A stretch of DNA of 64,000 bases from Tremella fuciformis. Its lineage: Eukaryota > Basidiomycota > Tremellomycetes > Tremellales > Tremellaceae. Every line of letters starts with the position of its first letter. Within the stretch, counting starts at the first letter, position 1. The stretch is from assembly GCA_032768795.1 (NCBI GenBank), contig CP136490.1:5332001-5396000 (forward strand). Direction: 5' to 3'. Made by a program: the position numbers and the translations under genes. This document shows positions 56,505 through 64,000 of the stretch, piece after piece. The notes under the pieces are model-generated. The model did not search any database. It worked only from the letters and a program-made list of their open reading frames with translations, and was not told the DNA's origin.

Positions 56505-56635
56505 TGTTGGATGATATGAAGTGCATAAGACATGTTCCCTGCTCAGAGAGCAGGAAAAGCGACGCTATAGAGTTTCCTTATGTAATAGGAAAGGGCTAGA
56601 AGCGATGTGGCAGTGCACTTCTTATTCATCCAACA
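56505..56635 (-). repeat. Truncated copia LTR with fold-back end
   Basis: Starts TGTTGGATGATATGAAGTGC and follows the minus-strand LTR up to CGATGTGGCAGTG. It then ends in GCACTTCTTATTCATCCAACA, which is the reverse complement of an LTR start. The remainder of the LTR is missing. The result is a 131-bp unit with imperfect 20-bp inverted ends. Confidence 0.8.
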
Positions 56636-56806
56636 ACTAATGAAGTAGTACTGATAGGGCTAGTCTCGGGCTTGTGAGGCAACATGACCTCTCAGGAGGG
56701 GACTGCGGTTGTTGGGTGGCACTGTGTGACTGAAAGAAAGATTGATATCCATTGCTGAAGAAAAGAGAATTACAGAAGAAAGTACAGGGATCATAACCAA
56801 AGCAAT
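56636..56806. other. Unassigned sequence between copia remnants
   Basis: No ORF or similarity to the other repeats of the window that I can see. Confidence 0.4.
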
Positions 56807-57230
56807 GTATTGCTGAAACGTTTCAAAAACTTCACATTTCTACTTCAGGAAACACAAATGCGACTCCCTTGTGAAATCACAGCAGGTAAGGGATCATCGA
56901 GGACCATTGACTGATGGCACTCTGGCAGGGCCCTACAAATCAATGTGGATAATCTCTAGAGGTGTAGATGCTCTGATAACGTTTGGCAATGATTGGAGAG
57001 TCGGCCGATCTTGCCTAAAATGCAGCGTTGGCACTGGAATGACTTTGCACCCAAATCTGAAATTTTGATATCGCCTATTCTCCCACTTCTGACCACTCAG
57101 AGCACCCCGGAAATATCTGAGATGCCGCACTTATGGATGCAATTCAGCTGAAGAAGCAATGTTGGCTGATGCTCTTGCCACCTCTTGATATATGCATAGG
57201 CCTCATCGCTTTGGGGCTGTGAGAAGACGA
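56807..57230 (-). mobile_element. Decayed copia remnant (integrase to protease region)
   Basis: Minus-strand similarity to the integrase core and zinc-binding region, with many changes and no frame. It could be the continuation of the decayed element at 7856-10370. About 440 bp of integrase would then be missing between the two pieces. Confidence 0.75.
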
Positions 57231-58557
57231 TTTTTGTCGTCGAGGTAACAAGGTCGTCGAGGATACAGCGTGAGTGCGACTCAGCCACGCTGCGTGCCAC
57301 GGAGAGAGTGAGATCGTCAATGATGATCCATGAGACTCAATCAGAGAGTGCTGAAGAACTACGACGGGCGCACATCCTATATGACTCTGCGCCTGCTTCC
57401 CGTCGTCGCGCGTTCATTCAACGTCTACTCCCTCGTCGAGGTTCTCCAGCCCGAGGTAGGTCACGTGTCGGCCACGTGAGAGGTGTCGGTCAAGTGCGTA
57501 GGTCGTCGACTGTCACGCTACCTCTCTGTCTCTGTCCAAAGGCCCGTCACTGGGTGACCGAGACTCTTCGACTTCGGCGAGGCTGGGCGAGACTAGGAGA
57601 GAAGGGCGAGGGCAAGGGCTCGGAGGGCTCGTAGAGTCTCAACGAGTGTCGACGAGGGTAGCCGAGGTTGGCTAGGCAAGGCGAGACACGACAAGGCGGA
57701 CCGACAAGTGCTAGACCTTAGCAGCTGTCGGCGGGACGGAGCGAGAGAGAGTAAGTGAGGGAGTAGTCCCATGCAACTCAATTGCGAGAGTACTGGAGTT
57801 CTACGAGGGCTCTGCGAGCCTTATGTATCCTACAGCCCGTCCGTCGATTCTGCGTCTCTGTCTCTGCGAGCTCGACAAGGTTTTGCCCAATGTACGTCGA
57901 GCTCATTGTTCTCTCGTTTCCCTTAGGCGAGTTCGCCGCATCCGGCGAGCTCGCTGAGTAAGCATCGAGGAGGCCTATTGTTCTTCGGCGGCGAGCATGG
58001 CGAGCACGGCGAGCCTCAAAGAGTTCCTTGCTGTCGACGAGAGCTGTGGTGACGACGGGACTTAGCTGTGCGAGAGATGCATCCTTTTGTCCGACGAATG
58101 CGGTAATTTCACGTGGGCCGGTCTTGACGAGTCGCGGCGAGCTTCGGCGAGTGCCGACGAGGGCTCGACTCACGTTCCTTTGGCTCGGTCTTGCTCGGTC
58201 TTGGTGCTGCTTTGGTGTCATTCGTGACACTCTGCCCAACCTTGTATCGAGCCCCTGCGAGATTGTCTAGGATGCAGAACTGTCGACATGACGACTGAGG
58301 AGGAAGGCGAGCACGGCGAGGTTGTCGAGGCTCGAAGAGTCTCGGCGAGCCGTGCAGCCTGACGACGGTCGTCAGGGAGACGGTGGCCAAATTGTCGCTG
58401 TTGTAAAATTCCTTGACGACGGGGTGACAACGACTGTGTATAAGAGAGTGAGTGAGTTGGCCGAAGATCCCCATGATTCCTTGAATCATTCTCTACTCTC
58501 CTTCTCTCACCCTCACTTCACCCTCAACTCGCCGAACAACAACCAGCATCGCCGATA

Positions 58558-59538
58558 ATGGTCCGGACTCGAGACGACAGTGAGTGTTATCGACGAAGTT
58601 CGGCGAGGCTCGTCGAGCGGTGGCTGACGTTGCAGTTGCTCGCGAGGCCGCAGCACGGGCCGCAGCGGGCTTGAACAACTCGGCAGGTGTCGAGGCGGCC
58701 GCGGACGCCGGCGCTGGCGTCGGCGAGGCGACTGCCGCGATCGTTGCCGCGTTGGACAAGGCGGCGAGGCTCGGCGAGGCCGACGTCGAGAACGACGAGG
58801 AGGGCGGCGACGCCGACGAGGAGGGCGGCGACGCCGACGAGGCAGGGCGAGTCGACGCTCAGGTCGACGAGGGGGGGGAGGAGGATGAGGAGGACGACGA
58901 GGAGGGTGACGAGGAGGGTGCCGATGACAAGGCCACCATTGCGGAGCTTCGTGAGCAGGTGGCGGCGCTCGAGGAGGCGGCGCGTCGTAGGAGTCGCTCT
59001 CGTCAGGAGGAGGAGGATGGTGAGCTTGTCTCGTTGGGCTCGGCGAGCCTAGCTGATCAGCAGACTATGATGAAGTGGCGTCCCCTCGTCGGAAGAGGAA
59101 CGAGACTCGAAGAGAGTCTTTCATCCGGGTGAGTAATCTTTGGCGAGTCTCGGCGAGCTTGGCTGACGTCGCTAGTCTCGGTATCCCGACGTCGAGCAGC
59201 CAGCGGAGCCCTGCGAGAGATGCCACAAGGATGGCTTTACATGCTTGGTGTCGCCAGGCCTCGTAAAGTGTCGCACGTGCACTTCGGGCCCCTGCAGCTT
59301 CAAATCCGAGCGTGAGCGAGGATCGGCGAGGGCTAACGAGGGCGGCGGGCTTGGCGAGCTCGCGCCGAGTGAGCTCCCGGCGATTTTTGCTCTGGTTGGC
59401 TACATTCGTGAAGCAACCGAGCCGGGTCTCCGCTCGTTCCTGATTGGCGAGCTTCGGCGTCGGACTGGGCTGGGCCCAGAGGCTTTCGGTCTGCCGGCAG
59501 ACACCAACCCGGAGGCAGGTCCTTCAGGCTCGTCGTAG
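58558..59538 (+). CDS. Unknown acidic coiled-coil protein with Cys cluster (spliced)
   Basis: I do not recognise this gene. A pyrimidine-rich leader (58490-58530) precedes ATG 58558. A 56-nt GT-AG intron (58580-58635) joins MVRTRDD to an Ala-rich segment, followed by a long Asp/Glu tract (about 58790-58930) and a coiled-coil segment, AELREQVAALEEAARRR. A later frame has CERCHKDGFTCLVSPG followed by CRTCTSGPC (about 59211-59300), then a tail ending in PEAGPSGSS and TAG at 59536-59538. I could not connect the middle and last parts with an obvious in-frame intron near 59128-59175, so it may be frameshifted. It is transcribed towards the gypsy pol and ends 25 bp from the pol stop. It could be a TE passenger or antisense ORF, or a host gene. 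Confidence 0.45.
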
Positions 59539-59563
59539 TCCTTGTATGTAGCCTAGTTGTAGG

Positions 59564-61522
59564 TCATGCAGCTCTCTGCCTTGCCGAGACTCGACGATTC
59601 TCGGCGAGCCTCGGCTTTCCGGGGTTCTTCTCGTGAAATTCCTTCATGAGCTCTTGACATCCGTCCAAGTTCCCTGCAGTCTCCCAAGTTGTCGACCCGT
59701 CCGTGTGTTCATAGCCTTCCCAGGCGACAAGGTACTCAACTCGGCGACCTCGACGACGCGCGTCGAGGATCGCCGCGACTTCGTAAGAGTCGCCGCGGTC
59801 TGGGTCAGACTCGACAGGCGGCGGCGGGTCGTAGCTCTGACCTTCGAACGTCGGCGGGTGGAACGGCTTGATGAGCTTGACGTTGAACGTGTCGTGGACG
59901 TTCAGCGAGTCTGGCAAGGCGAGCCGAAAGGCTTGGGGACCTGCAGTCCCAACGATCTGATAGGGTCCTCCATGGCGTACGTCGAGTTTCTTCGAGGGTC
60001 GGCGAGTCTTGATGTTTCTCAGCGAAAGCATAACGAGGTCTCCGATCTTGAATTCCGGCGGTTCTGTTCTCTTCCGGTTGAATCCTTTGGCATACTTCTT
60101 GTTTGCCTCGGCGATGTTCCTTCTGCATAGCTCATGCACTTCCTTCAACACGGCGACCTTCTTGCTACTGAGTCTTCCTGGCTCGTCCCCTACTTTGGCG
60201 ACGTCGGCGACATCGTCGACCCATCGAGGAGAGAAGCCGAAGTTGGCGAAGAACGGCGAGACCTTGGTGGCCGAGTGATCCCAGTTGTTATAGGAGAACG
60301 AGGCTCGTTGAAGGAGTGATGACCAGTTGTCCTGCTGAACGTTGCAGAACGCCCTTAGGTATTGCTCGAGGACCTGGTTGACACGCTCGGTTTGACCGTC
60401 CGTCTCTGGATGGAAGGCCGTCGAGAGTGAGAGCTTGATACCGAGGGCCTCGGTGAGCTTAGCCCACAGCTTGCTAGTGAACTTCGAGCCACGATCGGAT
60501 ACGATGGACGTTGGCAAACCATGCTGGCAAATGACGGAGTCGATGACGAGGTCGGCGAGGCCCGCCGAGGATAGGCGAGTGCTTGTCGGAATGAAGATCG
60601 ACCACTTGGTCAGGCGGTCGACGACAACTAGGATAGAGTCGTGCCCGTTGGACAGTGGGAGAGGCTCGATGAAGTCCATCGAGATCGAGCTCCAGGGTCG
60701 TTCAGCGATCTCGAGCGGGAGGAGGTATCCCTTCGCTCGCTGATGGTCTGGCTTGATTCGCTGGCACACGGCGCATCCTTTGACGTACTCGCCGACGTCT
60801 CGGCGAAGCCCAAGCCAGGTGTAGTCACGCTGAAGGAGCTGCACCGTCTTTGCCGATCCTGGGTGACCAGCTAGGAGTGATTCATGACGGGTCCTGAGAG
60901 CACGGAGGCGCTCGGGGCCCGGCGAAAGGTAAAGTCGCCCGTCGATACGGAGCGAGCCTTGGCGAGAGTAATCGAATATGGCGGGCTCGGCGAAGCCCAA
61001 TTGCTTCCGCAGAGCTTCCAGCTCTGGATGAGTGCTAGAAAGGGTCTGAGACCCTTGGGCGAGATGGCCTAGGATTGGCCGAATGTCTGGGTCCTCGAGG
61101 AGACGCTCACCGAGCGTCGTTGCTCCAGGCGAAGCAGGCGCGCGTACTCGGACGGCGCGGAGGAGGTAGGCGAGATTCGACGAGACCTCAGCGGACTCGT
61201 CGAGTGAGGGAAGGGCTTGGAGGAAGTTCTGAGGTTGCTCGACGAGCGAGCCTGGGGAGTAGGAAGGATTGCGGGAGAGAGCGTCGGGGAGCTCGGCGAG
61301 CTTGCCGGGCCTGTAGACGATTTTGAAGTCAAAAGCGGCGAGGATCTCAACCCATCTAGCTTGCCTTGGATTGAGTTGCCGAGGTTCCATCCAGTAGGTG
61401 AGGTTCAAATGATCAGTGATCACCGTCGTATGAACTTGGGCGAGAAGATGCCGCCTTCGGCGAAACGTGTGCACCACGGCGAGGAACTCCTTTTCCGTGG
61501 TGGTGTAGTTCAACTCGGCGTC
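59564..61522 (-). CDS. Ty3/gypsy Pol, C-terminal part (RNase H, integrase, chromodomain)
   Basis: From the break at DAELNYTTTEKEFLAVVHTF (RNase H), then DHLNLTYWM and PRQARWVEILAAFDF. The integrase zinc domain follows (HESLLAGHPGSAKTVQLL... CAVCQRIK), then the core with SMDFIEPLPLSNGHD, IVSDRGSKFTSKLW and FHPETDGQTERVNQ, and a C-terminal chromodomain (YEVAAILDARRRGRRVEYLV, AWEGYEHTDGSTTWE). The frame is open throughout. The N-terminal boundary is the insertion of another gypsy element (left flank GCGTC). Residues reading upstream of 61522 belong to that LTR. Confidence 0.92.
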   Translation of the reverse strand, partial: DAELNYTTTEKEFLAVVHTFRRRRHLLAQVHTTVITDHLNLTYWMEPRQLNPRQARWVEILAAFDFKIVYRPGKLAELPDALSRNPSYSPGSLVEQPQNFLQALPSLDESAEVSSNLAYLLRAVRVRAPASPGATTLGERLLEDPDIRPILGHLAQGSQTLSSTHPELEALRKQLGFAEPAIFDYSRQGSLRIDGRLYLSPGPERLRALRTRHESLLAGHPGSAKTVQLLQRDYTWLGLRRDVGEYVKGCAVCQRIKPDHQRAKGYLLPLEIAERPWSSISMDFIEPLPLSNGHDSILVVVDRLTKWSIFIPTSTRLSSAGLADLVIDSVICQHGLPTSIVSDRGSKFTSKLWAKLTEALGIKLSLSTAFHPETDGQTERVNQVLEQYLRAFCNVQQDNWSSLLQRASFSYNNWDHSATKVSPFFANFGFSPRWVDDVADVAKVGDEPGRLSSKKVAVLKEVHELCRRNIAEANKKYAKGFNRKRTEPPEFKIGDLVMLSLRNIKTRRPSKKLDVRHGGPYQIVGTAGPQAFRLALPDSLNVHDTFNVKLIKPFHPPTFEGQSYDPPPPVESDPDRGDSYEVAAILDARRRGRRVEYLVAWEGYEHTDGSTTWETAGNLDGCQELMKEFHEKNPGKPRLAENRRVSARQRAA

Positions 61523-62175
61523 TGTCATGACCCAGCAAGACATGGGAAGCAACAGAAAGCGACAGAATGTTTCAGAATCACCAGATCCCAAGCCAGGAGA
61601 TTACCTCGGTTCATCGAATCGACAACATCGTATCATCGATACGATGAAGATATGTTCTCGACACGATGAAGATATGTTCTCGACACGAGCAGCCTAGGAC
61701 ATCGCTCTCTCGCCACAGCATCAACCATCCTCTCTTATGATGTCAGAAGGAGAGGGGGAGATATCATCGGATCCGACGGGCCTTCGTAACGATGGAAGAT
61801 ACTGACGGATGGACAGGAGAAACGTCGCCAAGTGAAGGGGATATATACCCCCTCCGCTGGCCGTGAAGAATCCTTTTCCCAAGGATCAAAATATCTCTAG
61901 TCTGATAGCTCACTCATAGCCTCACACTTCTTCTAGTGTGACTTGTAGTCTTGACTTGCACCCTCCTTGCGCTATCAGTCTTTCGTCACGTCACCACAGA
62001 CCCACCTCCTTCACCACCACCAGTAGCTTGCCGGATCCTTCCAAGCTACCACTTGTCGTCCACTCACCAATCACTTCGAGGCTTACCTCCTCTGTGTAAG
62101 TACCACCTTAAACCGTCTTATTCGCCCCTGTCTCCATTTGTATAGTCTAGGTCTGGTGGGGACAAGCCCGTGACA
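61523..62175 (+). repeat. Gypsy 5' LTR (family of the solo LTR at 8270)
   Basis: 653 bp, TGTCA...TGACA, with ATATATA at 61841-61847 and the self-primer AAGGATCAAAATAT at 61881-61894. Confidence 0.94.
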
Positions 62176-62177
62176 GT

Positions 62178-62191
62178 ATATTTTGATCCTT
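62178..62191 (+). promoter_or_regulatory. Gypsy primer-binding site, self-priming type
   Basis: ATATTTTGATCCTT starts 2 nt after the LTR and is exactly complementary to 61881-61894, 40 nt downstream of the TATA box. The geometry matches the other gypsy family in this window. Confidence 0.78.
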
Positions 62192-62352
62192 CACACTAGT
62201 GATTGGTCAGTATATGCTCTTCTACCTTGTCACCCTCCTACTCTGGTACGTCACCACTCTTACCATCCTCATCCTCTTTTGCTACTGCTTTGCACTTCGC
62301 ATTGCACTCTTCCTCTACCCAAGTTATCTAACCTAGGTCAACCTCATTGGCC

Positions 62353-63465
62353 ATGTCACCTCCTGTGACACGCTCGCAAGATAATAGCGATCCATCCACT
62401 TCCACAACCGCACCCGCCGCAACATCCACCCAAGACATTGCCACTGAGGCTACCTCAACACTCAGTCCGGTGCCCTCCTTGCCTACAGCAGCACAAGACA
62501 ACATGGCGGCTCGACACACTTCCTCTGTGCCTACATTTGTCACCGCAAACACACATGAGTCAAGGCTACCGGAGCCCAAGGTTGCTTCACCAGAGTACTA
62601 CAGTGGGCAGCGCAGCAAGCTGAACCCCTTCATCACGCAGGTAACCATGGTCATCATCTTACAACCAAGTCGCTTCCAGTCTGAGGAAGCTAAGGTATTG
62701 TATGCGGGCTCCTTCTTACGCGACACAGCCTTTCTCTGGTTCCAACCGTTTGTCAATTCGGACCCTAAGCCAGGCTTTATGTCCAACTTTCAGCTGTTCT
62801 GCAAAGAGCTGCGACAAGCCTTTGGTGACCCAGATGAGGAAGCAACTGCTGAACGACAGCTCTATAATCTCAAACAAAAGGGGTCCGTCACCTCCTACCT
62901 TGCGGACTTCAATCGGTATGCGGTCCTAGTCAAGTGGAATGATGAAGCAAAAGCTGCTCAATTCTACAGAGGACTTAAGGATCCTATCAAGGATGAACTC
63001 ATCAGAGCAGGTCGGCCCCATGACCTCAAAGAGATGCAGGATACGGCTATCCGCATTGATAGCAGGTTCTTTGAACGCCGTCTTGAGAGAGGTGAGCAGA
63101 ATGCAGTGACAACTAATACTTATAGTACCTCACGCTTCACACCACGCTCATCCACAGCCACCTTTACAAAGTCTCAGAGCACTGTGACTCGGCCCTCAAG
63201 CACTTTTACTCGGCCGCCCACAGAAAACATGCGACTGATCACTCCTCCCACCAAGGATCGTCTGACACGGTCAGGTAAGCTGACTCCGGCGGAGTATCAA
63301 CGTCGCAAGGAGAACAAACTATGCCTATACTGTGGAGACAAAGGTCACCAAGTCTCACAATGTCCGATTGCGCCAGCCCGACCGAGCCCACAGCTCCGCA
63401 TTCTGAGCAACAGCAAGGACAAGGCTGGCCAGTCCAAGGATCTTTCCCCTGCGGGGAAAGCCTAA
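62353..63465 (+). CDS. Gypsy Gag (370 aa)
   Basis: Starts MSPPVTRSQDN. Has a Ser/Thr-rich N-terminus, a capsid-like core (FLWFQPFVNSDPKPGF, LRQAFGDPDEEATAERQLYN, LKQKGSVTSYLADF) and the zinc knuckle CLYCGDKGHQVSQC near the C-terminus. Stop TAA at 63463-63465. The upstream TTG at 62347 is not a likely start. Confidence 0.93.
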   Translation: MSPPVTRSQDNSDPSTSTTAPAATSTQDIATEATSTLSPVPSLPTAAQDNMAARHTSSVPTFVTANTHESRLPEPKVASPEYYSGQRSKLNPFITQVTMVIILQPSRFQSEEAKVLYAGSFLRDTAFLWFQPFVNSDPKPGFMSNFQLFCKELRQAFGDPDEEATAERQLYNLKQKGSVTSYLADFNRYAVLVKWNDEAKAAQFYRGLKDPIKDELIRAGRPHDLKEMQDTAIRIDSRFFERRLERGEQNAVTTNTYSTSRFTPRSSTATFTKSQSTVTRPSSTFTRPPTENMRLITPPTKDRLTRSGKLTPAEYQRRKENKLCLYCGDKGHQVSQCPIAPARPSPQLRILSNSKDKAGQSKDLSPAGKA

Positions 63466-63525
63466 GCCTCCAACCTCCCTTTCCTGGGGATCTGGGGTTG
63501 GAAGAAGAGGCTCCACAGGTCCCCA
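63453..63525 (+). promoter_or_regulatory. Candidate -1 frameshift region (non-canonical heptamer)
   Basis: The gag frame reads G GGG AAA (63453-63459) just before the stop. After 5 nt, AGCCTCCAACC (63465-63475) pairs with GGTTG (63496-63500) and GAGGCT (63507-63512). The loop TGGGGA (63485-63490) can pair with TCCCCA (63520-63525). The topology resembles the other gypsy, but the heptamer allows only imperfect A-site re-pairing. Confidence 0.45.
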
Positions 63526-64000
63526 TGTTCTTTGGTTTTACTAACTGTACTAATGCTGGACTCATCTCCGACGAAAACCCAAACACCCAAAAACAACTGA
63601 CAGTTCCCTTCCGTGTACCAAAGTCTCTTGAACTGTATCATGCGCTGGTTGATAGCGGTGCTACCAACAACTTCATTGACAAAGGGTTTGCTAAACGTGT
63701 AGGATATCCCATTCAACCTCTAATCACTCAGGAAATCACCCTTTTTGATGCCTCTGGTCATAAAAGTAAAATCACTCAAGAATCAGTTGTCTGCTTGAAT
63801 CTTGAACCACCCTTTGGCCCCACTTGGATCCGCCTCTATGTCACTAAAATCTATGAGATGCCAGTGGTACTAGGCATGCCATGGCTCCGGCAACATGATC
63901 CCTTCATCAGCTGGAGTCGCCTCACAATCACACCTAGTACTCACTGGCCAACTAACTGTACTATTAGGAACTCCACTGACTCAGCTCACTTAGCAGTTTT
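63466..64000 (+). CDS. Gypsy Pol N-terminus, protease (partial)
   Basis: Frame -1 relative to gag, open from 63279 to the window end. The protease signature HALVDSGATNNFID (near 63645) is followed by VVLGMPWLRQHDPFISW, typical of gypsy retropepsins. RT and the remaining domains are outside the window. Confidence 0.9.

Larger units (their letters stand above)
57235..61522 (-). mobile_element. GC-rich Ty3/gypsy element (minus), partial
   Basis: Pol 59564-61522 is cut by the gypsy insertion at 61523; its RT, protease and gag would lie beyond 64000. The block is markedly richer in CG-containing words such as CGGCGAG and GACGAGG than the copia block. The sequence change at about 57231 suggests an outer border at TGTCGTCG (57235). 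A 3' LTR of roughly 57235-58429 is possible but I could not confirm it from a second copy. Confidence 0.6.
61523..64000 (+). mobile_element. Ty3/gypsy element, 5' part, running off the window
   Basis: 5' LTR 61523-62175, primer-binding site 62178-62191, gag 62353-63465, start of pol to the window end. It is inserted into the RNase H codons of the GC-rich gypsy with left flank GCGTC, so GCGTC should recur after its 3' LTR. The solo LTR at 8270-8922 belongs to the same family. Confidence 0.92.

Noticed and set aside
62176..62195. A tRNA 3'-end primer-binding site after the gypsy LTR
   Set aside because: The sequence does not begin with the TGG complement of CCA, and it pairs perfectly with the element's own LTR instead.
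7360..64000. Repeat-induced point mutation of the repeats
   Set aside because: Near-identical multi-copy elements keep open frames and CG-containing codons. I see no C-to-T saturation.

Overview
The window is a fungal, most likely basidiomycete, chromosome segment. It is a short gene-bearing arm (about 1-7.4 kb) running into a 56-kb block made almost entirely of LTR retrotransposons. The host genes have many tiny GT-AG introns (mostly 36-50 nt). They are the 3' end of a ribosomal protein L13a (uL13) gene, a TFC7/tau55-like histidine phosphatase gene (5 exons) and a large PX-PH phospholipase D gene (14 exons). I cannot name the species.

The repeat block is a nest of one Ty1/copia family: LTRs of 152-154 bp, a leader of about 1.05 kb and one gag-pol frame of about 1340 codons. 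Using 5-bp target-site duplications (TSDs) and matching LTR alleles, I resolve these layers. An old decayed copia copy (7856-10370, probably also 56807-57230) carries three solo LTRs. Inside or beside it is element B (10371-55739). B holds two head-to-head copia insertions, now A (11247-38290, minus) and C (38391-43796, plus). A is split by E (13164-34823, minus). E is split by F (14880-20264, minus) and by G (20450-31272, plus). G is split by H (23271-28675, minus). B's pol is also split by a complete chromodomain Ty3/gypsy element (48252-54309). F, H and C have uninterrupted gag-pol frames. A, E and G are open once the nested inserts are ignored. B is a pseudogene.

The head-to-head pair A/C has exchanged LTR alleles and TSDs, and the 100-bp piece of B leader between them is reversed. 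This indicates recombination between inverted elements that flipped the spacer. The 3' part of C together with its LTR is also tandemly duplicated (1172 bp, unit D).

The right end (57.2-64 kb) holds a GC-rich minus-strand gypsy pol with an opposing spliced gene beside it. That pol is interrupted at 61523 by the 5' part of another gypsy element, which has a solo LTR relative at 8270-8922.

Three mechanistic signals are readable in the elements. The intact gypsy has a canonical -1 frameshift heptamer followed by an H-type pseudoknot between gag and pol. Both plus-strand gypsy families have a primer-binding site complementary to their own LTR just downstream of the TATA box (self-priming, as in Tf1/sushi). 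The copia family has a primer-binding site matching the anticodon arm of a Met tRNA (half-tRNA primer, as in Drosophila copia).
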